Shown here piece after piece: positions 10,261 through 22,269 of a stretch of 64,000 bases of DNA. The position numbers and the translations under genes were made by a program. The stretch lies in contig CM022677.1 of the NCBI GenBank assembly GCA_012295275.1, positions 7,000,446 to 7,064,445 on the forward strand, given 5' to 3'. Each line of letters starts with the position of its first letter. The first letter of the stretch is position 1. Origin of the DNA: Chrysomallon squamiferum. Lineage: Eukaryota > Mollusca > Gastropoda > Neomphalida > Peltospiridae. The notes beneath the pieces were generated by a model that saw nothing but the letters and a program-made list of their open reading frames with translations, ran no database searches and was not told the origin of the DNA.

Positions 10261-10804
10261 CTGAAACAAAAGTAATTTATTATTTTAAATATTTTTCTTT
10301 TTCCTTTTTTTCTTTTCTTCCTTCATTTCTTTTTTATTTAGCTCAGTATTAACATACATGTGAGAAATGTATTAACAACAGCATCAGTTCAAAAATTACT
10401 GACTTTTTTATAATTTGAAAAATTAAATAAACAAACAAAAATTATAGAAGTAATTAATGATTTTTAAAAATCAGTCTTATCACTGTTAACTGACTGTTCA
10501 CTTAAACATATCTAATTAATAATGACAGTGACTTTATTCTCTAAACTTAGATTACAGTACAGAGAAGAATGTATTAAAGATATAATATCAAGGTTAAAAT
10601 GCAGTAACAATAACAATAAAAAAACAAATAATCATAATAACAATAATTAATAATGACGGTACTAATAATTACAACAGTAAAAACAATAATAATAATAAAA
10701 CAAACCACAAAACCTCATCAAGAATTAATAATAATTATATATGTATACAATGAAGTTAGCTCTTGAAATGTTTATGGCTTGTGAAAAATAAATGAAATTA
10801 TATT

Positions 10805-11066
10805 CTTTAGTATTTTGAAATGAAATAAATCAGAGAAAGTGAGAAGAGCTGCACCCAAAACATTGATAAACAAGCCATACGGGATTAACGAACAATTCCC
10901 GAAAGAAATTAATGGCAGGAGAAAATTTCTATATCCACATTACAGCAAAAAGGCAAGGGAAAAGATTGGTTTTAACTGGTGATAAACTGTATATCAAGGT
11001 CAGGCTGTTTACACTGGGAGAGGACGGGCCAGAAGCCAGTAACACAAACATACTTCTTAAGATTAC
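10805..11066 (+). mobile_element. L1-like LINE ORF1 C-terminal fragment
   Basis: The plus-strand translation gives INKPYGINEQFPKEINGRRK then FLYPHYSKKAREKIGFN. After a frame slip it gives GDKLYIKVRLFT. The GINEQFP.EI..RR..LYP and DKLYI...LF.. signatures are the C-terminal domain of L1/Tx1-like ORF1 RNA-binding proteins. The upstream part of ORF1 and the whole endonuclease/reverse transcriptase are absent. It sits, opposite in strand, in the intron between EGF exon D and the microexon, directly before the KRBA2-like relic. Confidence 0.6.
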
Positions 11067-11129
11067 ACTTCTTTGAACATCCAAATCCCTTGGCCTATTA
11101 ATATTTTGGCCATTCTGGGTCAGGTATCA

Positions 11130-13060
11130 GTTGTCATTACAGAGCTTTCAGTAGACGATATGTTCAAAAATGAGTTACATAAGAAATATGAATCTCTTAA
11201 AAAGGTACTTATACCAAAACCAGAGCACTTTTTGTTGATAAATGAACTGAAGCATTTAAATGAACAATCATCAGCTAAGTTACACCAAGGTTATTATCTT
11301 CTGTCCATGTATGAGATTCTTCAGTGTGGTGATGTTGAGAAGTTGATAAGACGTCGCACGTTTAACGATGACCTGAGTATTACGTGCACATCAAAGATAC
11401 ATTCGATGTTATCAAACGTGCCCACACTGACACTGGCCACGGTGGTTGCAATCGAATGGTAAAGGAGATAGACAAGAAGTATGCCAATGTTACCAGGGAT
11501 TCTACTGAACTGTTTAAGTCAATGTGCATTGACTGTCAGTGTAAACTGATGAAAAGGGTGTGGTTGTCTGACCGATCTTGTCTAAAGAGTTCTCTGCTTG
11601 TGGTCAAGTAGATCTCATTGTTATGCAATCATTACCTCATGGTTCTTTCAAGTGTATTATGGTGTATCAGGATCATCTTCCAAAGTTCGTTGTTTGACAT
11701 TAAAGACATGCTTGTTGGAGGATAGGTGAGAAAGATACCACTGACTGGACTGTTGGTGTTAAATCTGTTCAGTTTTGCAAGAAATCAAGTTTCAGTGCTG
11801 GAATAAAACAGCCACCTTATGCAACCTCATTACCGCATGAAGCTGCAGACGGAAGATGACTTACTAGCCATTCTGTCCAGCAGCTCAACTCAACCAGACA
11901 CTCAGCCTCTACCAGAAACAACTCACCTCTACCAGAAACAACTCACCTCTACCAGAAACAACTCAATGTCAGAAACAACTCAACCTCTACCAGAAACAAC
12001 TCACCTCTACCAGAAACAACTCAATATCTGTCAAAAACAACTCAACCTCTACCAGAAACAACTCAACGTCTGTCAAAAACAACTCAACCTCTACCAGAAA
12101 CAACTCAACGTCTGTCAAAAACAACTCAACCTCTACCAGAAACAACTCAACGTCTGTCAAAAACAACTCAACCTCTACCAGAAAGAACTCGACCTCTACC
12201 AGAAACAACTCAATGTCTGTCAAAAACAACTCAACCTCTACCAGAAAGAACTCGACCTCTACCAGAAACAACTCAATGTCTGTCAAAAACAACTCAACCT
12301 CTACCAGAAAGAACTCGACCTCTACCAGAAACAACTCAATGTCTGTCAAAAACAACTCAACCTCTACCAGAAAGAACTCGACCTCTACCAGAAACAACTC
12401 ACCTCTACCAGAAAGAACTCAATGTCAGAAACAACTCAACCTCTACCAGAAACAACTCAATGTTTGTCAAAAACAACTCAACTTCTACCAGAAACAACTC
12501 AATGTCTGTCAGAAACAACTCAACCTCTACCAGATGACTCAACCAATGAGCAGCATAGAAAAGAAAAGAAAGCTTGCAATAGCTGAAAAACAGAAACAAG
12601 CCAAGCATGTTGTTAAGCGAAGTCGTGTGATTATGAAGGATGGTGCTGTTTGTGATAACGTAGCTGTGCCCATTCTGTCTGTTGACAGGGAATGTGGTGA
12701 TCCCAGAAATATTCTACGTGTTATATTAGCTGTAGAAAACAGACAATATACCATTGGTTGCCCTTCTGGTATTCTGAAAGAGAAATATAGTCGACACCAG
12801 TTTGATTTATGTCCTCAGAGAATCCTGAGTGAATCTGACATTGACAGTGATAGCAGTGTGTCACTTCGTCAAGCCAACTTTCAACATGGTGGTCAGGGTT
12901 TTGTCAAGTGCAATTTGTAATGGACCTAAGAGATGTCAGAGTAAGCGATGTGTTTGTTTCAAAACTAATGTGTTGTGTAATAGCAGATGTCACAACAGTG
13001 TAAATTGTTTAAATAAATCAAGTATGTATTATGTGTCACCAATGCATTATACTGGTAAAT
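11130..13060 (+). pseudogene. KRBA2-like integrase-derived gene relic
   Basis: Pieces of a known family appear in order on the plus strand. An N-terminal segment reads NELHKKYESLKKVLIPKPE. The H2C2 zinc-binding segment reads IKRAHTDTGHGG ... FKSMCIDC (11,400-11,540). The start of an rve core reads GQVDLIVMQSLPHGSFK ... YQDHLPKF (11,600-11,700). WTVGVKSVQF and QTEDDLLAI follow (11,750-11,870). The tail reads VDRECGDPRNIL ... HGGQGFVKCN and then a cysteine-rich GPKRCQSKRCVCF...CNSRCH (12,680-13,005). Most of the integrase catalytic core is deleted, and frames switch several times. In KRBA2-like proteins this architecture derives from a retroelement integrase. It is a dead copy inside the Ig-EGF intron. 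Confidence 0.75.
11880..12540. repeat. 21-bp coding minisatellite inside the KRBA2-like relic
   Basis: About thirty 21-bp units alternate between two main types, one encoding QLNLYQK and one QLNVCQK. A third type (with AGAACTCGAC) gives ELDLYQK. A higher-order pattern of three units, about 63 bp, is visible at 12,190-12,390. The unit is a multiple of three, so the frame stays open across the array. It lies between QTEDDLLAI and the DVDRE...DPRN part, where I do not expect such an insert in family members. Confidence 0.9.
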
Positions 13061-14816
13061 TTGTTTTTACATGTATTTGATTATTCATTACAGATGAAAC
13101 ATAATTTAGTTATTAGAAAACACCCAAGAAATACCCTTTAGTCATTTAGTAAATCACTGGAAGTCATTTTCAGTCACTTGGCCAAATGACAAGCGGTCAG
13201 AGGCATGTGACCAAATGACTGGTTTGACACATTGACTGTAACATATATATATATATATATTTATTTATTTATTTACTGCATGTAGAAGTACCTGAAATCA
13301 ATAAAACATTGTGAAAGAAAAACATTTTTCTATGAATAAGTTCTGTTTATCACTGTTATAACAGTACTATATGTTGAATACATTATATTAAAGTACTTGA
13401 AATATATCTGAAAGATCTAAATTATGAAATGGTCACTCTTAAATTTCTTTGCAATCCTTGAAACAAAAATGTATTCTATAAAACTGAATTACATAAATTA
13501 ATAATTATAATAAAAATACACAGGGTTTTAAATTGTATTAATGGTCTTGGAAAATTGTCACAGAACATCCAAACCTTCCAGTTTTACATGCTTAAATACT
13601 TGCATTTACAAAACTGGGACTGATACTACATACTGTCAGTGTTACTTTTACTGGTTGAGTGTTCACAATTTTATAAAAAGTTATGCTTCATTCTACTCTG
13701 ACCCAACCTTGAAAACAAATTACAAAGCAATAATAATTCAATATAATAAAAGCTTGTCCTCATTTCAAATCCAGGCATTATCACTAGCACCCTTGTAAAA
13801 TACAACAGTGAGTAGATATGATAAAAGGGATGACTATGTTAGTAATTTGTTTTACAAGCTTGGGGATATATAACATTCTGTGTGTTCATAGCAGCTGTGT
13901 TGAACATTTTATTAATCAGTCAGATTATTTATTCACAGAAAGAATTTGCACTTCAATAATTACATCATGGAACTATTGTTTAAACTCTTAAACATATTCA
14001 TACAACTCGACATAGAACATGACTGAAATTTGAAACATTTTTAAGTATATAGTTAGGTTTCCTAATATTGTACTTTTGAGAGCAATATCTGCTTAAAATT
14101 TTGTTGTTTTATTCATTGTTATTGGGACTATATATTTAATTTTCTAGTACAGTTCACAACAACAACAACAACAACAAAAAAAAAAATAATAATAATAATA
14201 ATTTCAAGTACATCTTTTAATTTTTGATACAAGAGAAAATAAGAAATTTATTGTGTGAAATTACTATATAATAATAAAGACAGGAAAAAAGTAATATCAT
14301 TGTTGTGTTATGGTGAAGTTAGCCTTGGACAATTAATATCTTTACATCCATCAACACCAGTAATAATCTTGATAACCAAGCAGCTGAAGGGAAAATGTGT
14401 GATAAATGGAATAAAGCAGATTAGACGCAAAGTATGTTTAGTACATGCAGAATATTAATCAATGTCATAATACTTATTTAAAAAGTAAAAATAAGAACAA
14501 GTATATAATTATAAAATCAACTATTGCTTCAATTTTTATTGTAAATTATTTGTATTAATCTTCTTTTCTAATGTATTACTAGTTTTCAAAACAAAGTGAC
14601 ATTTCTGTTTTAATTACTTCTAATGTATGTTTCTAAATTTATAAAATATTAATCATGTAGCACTTGTTTCATATTGTTATTGGAAGTAGAGAAACATTAC
14701 CCACAAAATTATTTAAATTATATTAAATTAACAGTTATGTACTGAGAAATACAAAATAAGGTTTATGTATTTAAATTTTATGATGATGATCAGTTCTACA
14801 TGTACAAACATCATAC
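13061..14816. other. Intronic AT-rich sequence
   Basis: Apart from a TA/TTTA run at 13,240-13,275 and a CAA/TAA run at 14,157-14,200, I see no feature. Just after the KRBA2-like relic there are related phrases in opposite senses (CACTTGGCCAAATGAC and GTGACCAAATGACTGG, 13,175-13,225) that could be a remnant of an element end. Open frames at 13,541 and 14,255 have no recognisable content. Confidence 0.55.
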
Positions 14817-14828
14817 CTGTCTGTGGAC
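14817..14828 (-). CDS. Candidate 12-nt microexon of the Ig-EGF gene
   Basis: On the minus strand the tract TTTATTTTCAATGTTACAG precedes GTCCACAGACAG, which is followed at once by GTATGA. Spliced between the Ig exon (phase-1 donor) and EGF exon D (phase-1 acceptor), it keeps phase 1 and adds Gly-Pro-Gln-Thr as a linker. Very short linker exons are plausible between extracellular domains, but a 12-nt match to splice signals can occur by chance in 6 kb of intron. Confidence 0.35.
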
Positions 14829-14879
14829 CTGTAACATTGAAAATAAAAATTTAAAATGAAAATATAAATTTTGTTTCAA

Positions 14880-15470
14880 AACTTTTTTTTTTTTTTTTTT
14901 TTATGTGTGTGTTTTTTCAGTTTCTTTTAAATGGAAATTACTATAAAAATAAAGCTAGACTTCAAGGTTTAAACAAAATACTTTTAGGCTCGATAAATAA
15001 ATGAGATATACAAACATGAAATGTTCTTGTATGGTGCATAGGTAAATGTTTGTAGAAGTCAGATGTAAAACCTACTAAATAAAACTCAAAGACATACATA
15101 CATCAGTTAGTTATTTTTCTGCATGTATCTGCCTATTTCAGAAAAAAACACCAAAAACAATAAAATAAAGCAACAAATAGTCATATAAATGACAATTCAA
15201 AAAAGAAACTATTTTAAATAACTTGATATATTTCTAACAGTCTATATTTTAAGTATCTCTAACATTTTCTGAGTTTTCAAATGAAAGATTTCTTGAACAT
15301 ATTACTTATACTTCACAGGTTTAGGAAATTATGTACTGAACTGGTGTTGTGAAATTAAATTAGAAACACATCAAAATAATCAATAAGCTTCATGAGAACA
15401 AAAGTCTATCCAAGTTACCAGAATAAAACAAAGTTTACTCATATTCTCTGCATTGTCATTTTTGTTTTTG
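14880..15470. other. Intronic sequence, no feature recognised
   Basis: AT-rich sequence with a poly-T run at 14,884-14,902. Nothing gene-like is seen on either strand. Confidence 0.5.
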
Positions 15471-15474
15471 GGTC

Positions 15475-15665
15475 ATTCTGTGTCAAATCACCCAATGGGT
15501 TAAACCCGACCATCTCAGATTTTCATCACACTTGGCATTCTTATTGACTGGGATCCCACAGCATCAAATGTGAAATATTAGCCCAATCGGATCTGTGGTA
15601 TGGGAGATAAGGCCCATTGAATTTTGAGATTTTTGACCACCAACCTTTGAACCCTCGTATGAGAA
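15475..15665. other. Compositionally distinct island, probable unclassified repeat
   Basis: This stretch of about 190 bp is clearly richer in G and C than its surroundings and has complex, non-repetitive text (for example CAAATCACCCAATGGGTTAA and GGGATCCCACAGCATCAAAT). It has no open frame and no splice signals. Its sharp contrast with the AT-rich intron suggests an inserted fragment of an interspersed repeat, but I cannot name the family. Confidence 0.4.
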
Positions 15666-16306
15666 GCAGATATATTGAGTTTACAAAACATATTTCATAA
15701 CATTACAAAATTAATTTGTAACAATAAATAATCATAATTTATCTACTGTGCATATACAACAGTAAGTAAGATCAGTAATGTGAGACACATACAGACTAAA
15801 CTGTATTCTTTAATTGTATAAAATAATAACATCGAGATGTGTGCATGGCACAACTGCTGATATGATAATCACTTTGTATCAACTGAAAATATCTCTTCAG
15901 TTATGCAAGAAATAAAATACTGTTATTTTCAATCATTTTAAGAACAAATGAAAATGAATTATATTTTTTACCATTAAGAAATGACATCAGGTTTTGATGT
16001 TGTACCTGTTATTTATTAAAATCAGTTTATTTTCTTTTTTCTTTTTTTAGAGCAGTAAAATACTTTTAAGCTAAAACTAAAACAAATATTAACATTAACA
16101 AATTCAATACAATAAAAGGGAGATTAAAAAAAAGTAAGAAAGAAAACAACTTCTTTGAAGTAAGTGATACATTATTAACTTTGCAGTGAAAATATGTGTG
16201 AATTCTAAGTGTAAAAAAATTAAAATAGTTCCACCAACCTCAGTTAGACATTTGATAGTTAAAAAGTAATAATATATTTCTAGAATTTCATTAGAGTAGG
16301 ACATGA

Positions 16307-16308
<2 letters not shown>

Positions 16309-16352
<44 letters not shown>
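16309..16352. repeat. (GT)n microsatellite
   Basis: About 20 GT dinucleotides in the intron just downstream of the Ig exon. The minus-strand Thr-His frame over it is an artefact. Confidence 0.95.
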
Positions 16353-16355
<3 letters not shown>

Positions 16356-16926
16356 TGTGCAGGTCTGTGTGTTTACCTTCACATCAGTTGCTTTGAAATT
16401 ATGAATGAATGATGGAATTTTTTTGTGAAACAATATGTCAAGAGCTCACACTGTGAAGTAAGCAATGTGTAAATTTTCTGAAATATTTATGTATCAAGCA
16501 GTCAACCTGACATCTGCAGGTTTAACATTTGCAGTTTTTAACAAACTTCTGTATTAAGAAATAATATTCTTATGATGGAATACTGTGGTCAATATTATTT
16601 CATTGGGTTTTAGGAGTTCTTAACAGAACCTTTAGTTGAAGATTCAGGTTATGAATATGTATAGGATACAAATATGTCAGTTTGTATAGAATTTTGTCAA
16701 CCTAGGTACAACATCAAAACCTTATGTGTCATTCATGTCATTTTGTACTGATAAAAATTTATTGCAGCAGAAATATATATTTATTTTTATTAACCCTTTT
16801 CTCTCAAATCATAATAATATCTGACATTTGGATGGAGTTGCCTTTACCACTTCTCACACACAAGCAAATACACAGTTGAAATTTTTATCATTTACTAAAT
16901 ATTTTATATCATTTATAGCAACTTAC

Positions 16927-17259
16927 CTGAAATTGTTTTGCTGCAAGTCGTATCACCAATACCAGGAGGATCACCATCAGTACAGCTCCATGTTCCTTCA
17001 TCAAGAGTTTTGTCAAAAGACTTTATAATAAGTGTGATTTGTGTAGACGAGTCTAATACAAAACTGTATCCAAGTCTGCCACCCCACGGATCACAATCAG
17101 TTGTATCTACTTTACAGGACATAACTTCTTCTGGGTTTCCAGAATTTGGACGAAAATATTTTATTCCAACTGTTACTGTTCCAGACACTTTACAGGTTAA
17201 GTTTGTCTCCTTCCATTCTGTTGGTGCATCCAAGCAATCTATATCTGTGCTTGCTTTTC
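16927..17259 (-). CDS. Ig-EGF gene: immunoglobulin-like domain exon
   Basis: A clean 333-nt exon with acceptor TTTTACAG before 17259, donor GTAAGT after 16927 and phase 1 on both sides. It encodes about 111 residues: STDIDCLDAPTEW ... NLTCKVSGTV ... VMSCKV...DCDPWGG ... GYSFVLDSSTQITLIIKSFD ... LDEGTWSCTDG ... TTCSK. NLTC and EGTWSC fit the B- and F-strand cysteines of an Ig fold. The other four cysteines could form two extra disulphides (first with last; MSC with DCD). NLT is a potential N-glycosylation site. One exon per Ig domain in phase 1 is typical of secreted and surface Ig proteins. The signal exon upstream joins exactly (G + GA gives Gly). The domain is single and diverged; variable molluscan immune Ig proteins are a possible relation, not shown. 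Confidence 0.75.
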
Positions 17260-17399
17260 CTGTAAAACACAATTTTATTTATTTAAAAAATATAAAGAGA
17301 ATGACAGATATATATATAAATAAATACATAAATATATTATTTATAGTCCAGTTTGAACCATGTATATATACACATTCATATACAAGAAAGGTTTAAGCT

Positions 17400-18240
17400 A
17401 GGCTAGACAAATTGGGAGAACTAACTTCTACCTAGACACATTATGGCAAAATGGGGAACTTTGGAGATAAGTGAAGTTTTATAAATCAGAAATGAGAGAT
17501 AATATTATTATGGTATAACCAGGCCTTTATCATTAACATAAAATTAATTCGCTGCATATAGACCAAGTGGTTTTTTGTTTAGCAAAAAAAAAAAAAAGCT
17601 GTTTTGCATTACCTGTTTTTATAAATTCTATTTCATTTTAATTTCAGGCATAAATTATGTAATTAAAGTTTAATATATAAAACACACCAATAAAATTTGT
17701 GAAAATCACAGAAAACAAAGGTATTTATTCAAGATTCTTCTGGTCTGAGTGTGGTTTGTAGAAACTTGTAGAAGGCCCCACAGACAAACTGTGACATGTA
17801 CTATCAGTATTTCTTTTGGAAATTCATATTTTTTTATTTTTAAAATTTTTATCAGGATATTTTTTACTTTTACTTTTCACTGTGTGAACTTGTTTAAAGT
17901 CTATACTGTGCTGGCAAAATAAACAAAAAACACACCTCTATCATTGTATATGTCATCTTTAACTGCCATCCATGGCCTTTGGCATTTACGCTGGTAAGAG
18001 TGGTACTTGTTTTACATTGGGCTTTTTGGCTGATGGGGGTTCACCACTGCAACAACTAATTTATATACATTATATTTTTGATAATTACCTAAAAAGGTGC
18101 CATTATGCTGAATACACTCTATATTTATCTCAAAAATAGCAATATTATACACTCGAAGGAAACATGGCAGAAAAATCTTTAATGTATCCAATGTACTGTC
18201 CATTTATTTCATCTAATTTGAGAAAATTTTTAGTGAAATA
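17400..18240. other. First long intron of the Ig-EGF gene, distal part
   Basis: Contains A-runs near 17,583, AT-rich filler, and no recognisable gene or element. The weak open frame at 18,012-18,203 on the minus strand has no family resemblance. Confidence 0.5.
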
Positions 18241-18284
18241 TTAACACAATTGTAATTAAAATACAACTGATTCCAGTCGTAACA

Positions 18285-18566
18285 ATGACATCACTACATT
18301 ATGTGATGTACAGATTGGCCACAGTGATAAAGCCATACAATGACACAGATTTGCATCACTGTATGAAAAGTATGTGTCAGGATGAAAGATCACAATTAAA
18401 ACAACTAAAAGTAATAAAACATAATTTTACAACTAAGTACAGACAGGGTTTGACAGGCCGCAAAGAAACAAAACTTAACTCAAGCCATTTAATGACCAGG
18501 GAATACAGCAACCATGCAAGCATTTTAACAAGTGGAAATCCTGTAAATGAGACTTTGTGTATTTGA
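18285..18566 (+). other. Unassigned 93-codon open frame within the intron
   Basis: A plus-strand frame of ordinary amino-acid composition (LHYVMYRLATVIKPYNDTDL, later KHNFTTKYRQGLTGRKETK) lies about 400 bases upstream of the mariner-type relic. It is less AT-biased than the surrounding intron and could be an unrecognised part of that or another element. I do not recognise it. Nothing supports expression. Confidence 0.15.
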
Positions 18567-18879
18567 CAACACTGACAAATTGTCAGTTTCGTAGCGTGTG
18601 ACAATAGTAAAATGATAAAAATGATAAAAAATGTAATTCTGTTTCAAAATATGATTTCTATTCCACAATGTGAATTCTGCAAATTCCACTTACCATGATC
18701 ACAGAATAACCACTGGGTCTATACATTGCTATAATGTTACAGGTGTTAGATAAGAAATAATTAATTACTGAAATGTATAGTATTTATTACTTGTTCTATC
18801 AATCTAAACATGTATGTATGCTGTTACATGTAAGATCTATTTGCAATGATTTCTAATCTGGTGCAAGACTGATTGTACC

Positions 18880-19703
18880 TGGGATTGTCATAGATACAAG
18901 TGATTTGTTGGCATCATGTTTTCAGAGTTTTCAATGATGCACACATTTCATGTTTTCTTCAAACTCTTTACTGATTGCTGGTAGAAAGCACAATACTGGT
19001 GATGGTGTTTACTGTTTGCCCAAGAACTGAGTTGTGATTTTGACACCATGCTACTGTTCCTTTGTCCACAGTGTGCTCTGGCCCACTCTATCACTATTAG
19101 CAGTGATGCATCTGTTTGTCCCACAACTGACAGATTTAGTTAACTTTTTACAACTTTCAGTACAGTATTCCTTCCAGGGCCAAAACAGCATGCAACATTG
19201 TCACAACCAGAAACAACGACCAGATTTCCATAACTTGCACTTTCAACAGGATGGAGCCCAACCCCATTTTGCAAAAGTTATCTGAAAATTTCTTGATGAG
19301 TCATTTCCTAATAAATGGATTGGCAGTTGTGGGCCAATTGAATTTCCTCCATTATCTCCTGACAGATGCCAATTGACTTTTGTGTCTGGGGACTTATTAA
19401 AGACTCCATGAATTCAAGGAAGCCAAGATGTATTGGAGAGCTTCGGCAGTTCATTACTGATTTGCTAGCCTTGATCCAGACTTGGCTACCAAAATGTGTC
19501 ACAGTGCTTTAACATTGTCAAGAATGCACTGAACCAGATGCCTTACAATTTGAACATTTATCATAAGTGTTGTAAATAAACTTGACTGCTTATACTGTTA
19601 CAATATTTTCTGATGTAATACATTTATTTCCTGAATTCTTTTTAGTCTGCCTGACATTTTTTTATTACAAATGACTGTATAGTAACTTTACAGATACCCT
19701 GTA
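18880..19703 (+). mobile_element. Mariner-superfamily (DDE_3-type) transposase relic, 5'-truncated
   Basis: The plus-strand translation shows FHNLHFQQDGAQPHFAKVI (19,220-19,285), then FPNKWIGSCGPIEFPPLSPD, then MPIDFCVWGLIKDS with PRCIGELRQFITD, in shifting frames. The FQQDGA.PH motif holds the second catalytic Asp, and WIG..GPIE.PP.SPD...DFF.WG the third region of DD-type transposases of the IS630/Tc1/mariner superfamily. The sequence then ends at CAGATACCCTGTA near 19,703, which fits a 3' terminal inverted repeat ending CCCTG at a TA. No matching 5' repeat is visible. Several stops and shifts make it inactive. Confidence 0.7.
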
Positions 19704-20199
19704 TGTGTGTATATATATAAATTTATATGAATATACATAACATAAATGTATATTTACATCTGCATCACTAAAGCTGTAACCTAACCGAACATCTTTTTTA
19801 GAAACCAATGATTTCAGTTGCAGCATCCTAACTGCACTCTACGGCGCAGTGGTTTGAGCTATTCGAGTGCACAACACAATACCGATAGGAACTGTTTCTA
19901 TTTCATTGTTGCACTACATGAGCATCTAAAAATATATTAACCAATCACAAACAAGATTATTTCCCCTGTACATGAAAATGGAAGATGAACAACTCATCCA
20001 TGTTGTTCAGAGGATACTAGTACTTTACAACTGTTCTTATCAACATAAAAAGATAACAACAGTAAAAAGAAAATGCCTGGAAGAATATTGGAAAAACTAT
20101 AGGTTTACCTAGTAAGTAATGTGTGTGTTTTATTAATAAATGCATGTATAAGCTTCTTGGAAAGTTCAGTCATATCCAGGGGGGGGGAGGTAGTTTTGC

Positions 20200-21150
20200 A
20201 TTAAGACGATGGAACACTTTAATACATACACTGATAGGTTTAACTTGTCTTCAGTGGATCAAATTTTCAAAAATGCTATGGTAGCGTCTGGTTAGGATAT
20301 AAATAGTGTTGTGTCACTTGTGCCCAGTTAGGATGGTGATAATGAGCATTTTAGGACTAGCTTCTCCATGTGTAGTGTCCATATCCCTTTTGTTGATGAT
20401 GTCACACTACTGTCCTCAGTTGGAGTTATGTTTTGAGATGTGATGATCAGTTTGTGTTTCTGTTTTCAGTGACAATCAGGATAATTTCTGTGATGGCAGC
20501 TCCATACTTACTTTCAGATGCAGAACTCTGATCATTTCAGTGTTCTTGTGACACCTTTCATGCTGTATTCACAGTACTGATTAAATTCCAGCTTCCTCTC
20601 AATAAGCTCTCTGATTTGAAGACACAGGTTTACACTTACTACCCACAGGTTACCTCAACTTTCAATTGGTTCTTCATCTCTAATTTCCACTTCAAGGCAG
20701 CTGGCCTGAATACCTATTACTCTCAAATAGATGAGGTTGTGAGATATGCTTGTTTCACCAACAGTTACACTTTTATTCCAAGGTAAGTATCTTTTATGCT
20801 GATGTAATCATGAAAATGCTCTGGTCAGGTCCTTTTGAATTCAGATATCTGTTCTCATCAAACTTTCAAAGCAATCTTGCACACTCACTATAGTGGTACC
20901 CACCATGCACTTGACAATGCTCATGATAGCTTCAGGATGACTCACTAGATCAAGGGAGCAGATATTTATCTCCAGCTTGAGTCTCTATCTTTCCTGACAC
21001 TGGAGATCCTAAACTGTGCTTCCTCTTTATGAATATTCTCCACCACCATTGAACATTTCACAGAGATTGGACCTCCAACAACTTTCTGAAGATGTGTAGA
21101 GTTGACGCGCAAAGTTTTTGTGTTGCATGAAAGATAATAAAGGCACATTT
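20200..21150. other. More complex, less AT-rich intron segment, unassigned
   Basis: This segment has richer sequence than the intron around it. On the minus strand, short protein-like stretches can be read (IYLRVIGIQASCLEVEIRDE near 20,650-20,740; LQIRELIERKLEFNQYCEY near 20,560-20,620; QKVVGGPISVKCSMVVENIH near 21,050-21,090). Stops interrupt these, and I recognise no family. It may be an old element or retrocopy fragment. Confidence 0.3.
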
Positions 21151-21344
21151 AAGTCAGTTGAGAGTTCAGAAGCCAAAGGTCACCTTAGAAATGCCACAAA
21201 TCATCGAAACTCATTTTATTAAATATAAACTTAACTTCCTGAGAAAGCACACGAAAGGACAAGAATAGTTTAAGAAGCTAAGATTCAAAATGCAATAAAA
21301 GTATAGTTAAGACTTCTTGAAAATATGTATTTTCGGCAATTAAT

Positions 21345-21840
21345 AAAATATGGTGGCCATTTTTTTTTATTTTTATTTATTTATTTTTTTTAATTGAAAA
21401 ATAATTCATAACTGCATTTGATTCTTTTATGATAGAAAATTCATAAAACAAACTTTAATTTATGTTTCTCTCTTATTTAGTAATCCTAATAAATTGTCTT
21501 GGATTTGGTGGTGTCCATCTTGGATACATAGATGTTTAGAGCATTAAATTCAATTCACTTCAACAATTAATTATTTATTGTTGACCTATTAGTTATTAGT
21601 CTATACCTAACATGATAATATATAGAGTGTATTTAATTTGACTTAAAACAGCCACATCTTCATCCTTTTGTGGTTGCCATCATGATTTTGTATTTTATTG
21701 AGGAAAAACATAACAGCATTATATTCTGTATGCCTGAAAATGTATAAAAGAACCTTTCATTCATGTTTCTATTTGATCTAGTTATGAAGATATGAAGAAA
21801 ATAGATTTGGTGGTGGCCATCTTGGATTTGGCCTCCTAGC
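21345..21840. repeat. Diverged tandem repeat of about 150 bp containing GGCCATCTTGG
   Basis: The phrase TGG(T/C)GGCCAT or a variant recurs near 21,353, 21,508, 21,671 and 21,812, roughly 140-165 bases apart. Flanking text also matches: AAACTTTAATTTATGTTTCT with ACCTTTCATTCATGTTTCT, and ATTTGGTGGTGTCCATCTTG with ATTTGGTGGTGGCCATCTTG. The unit is old and AT-expanded in the first copy. No coding capacity. Confidence 0.6.
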
Positions 21841-22269
21841 ACAAACTGCTCAAGGGTATGAAGTGACGTCAACCAGCAGTTTCTTTGTATATGTATACCC
21901 TAAACATTGATTATCAACAACAACAAGTTCAGACACCAAAACAAGGTTAAGCACAGATATGGCATTTACCTGCCAAACTAACACTGTTGATGTAGTGAAT
22001 GGCATTTTAATTTCAACTATAAGCAAATTATCATTCACCATAACACAAAAGTTGTGCAAACAAAAAATGATTTAAATGCAAGGTTGATTTTGCTAAAAAC
22101 AGTCATTCATGCAATTTGTACACCCTGTAATCTTACCCCAAAATATATAACTATGACGAGGTTTTGGTTTCATATGTTGTCATGATATTGGGACATATCC
22201 TTTTTTTTTCTTTAAAAAACAGTTGCCTACGTTGAAGGAAAATACACGTCCACAAAAATAGAGTGTATT

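Noticed and set aside
11987-12397. Minus-strand 136-codon Phe/Leu/Val/Glu repeat protein
   Set aside because: It is the reverse strand of the 21-bp array. The period of seven residues keeps it open.
12213-12920. Independent 235-codon protein in the 21-bp array
   Set aside because: It is a second frame through the minisatellite joined to the KRBA2-like tail; it is explained by that relic.
16104-16433. Extra coding exon ending at GAAG/GTAAAC near 16,375 on the minus strand
   Set aside because: No acceptor was found and the frame runs into the GT microsatellite.
16938-17396. 152-codon plus-strand frame opposite the Ig exon
   Set aside because: It is the shadow of the minus-strand Ig exon, which has splice sites, a signal exon in phase and cysteine spacing on its side.
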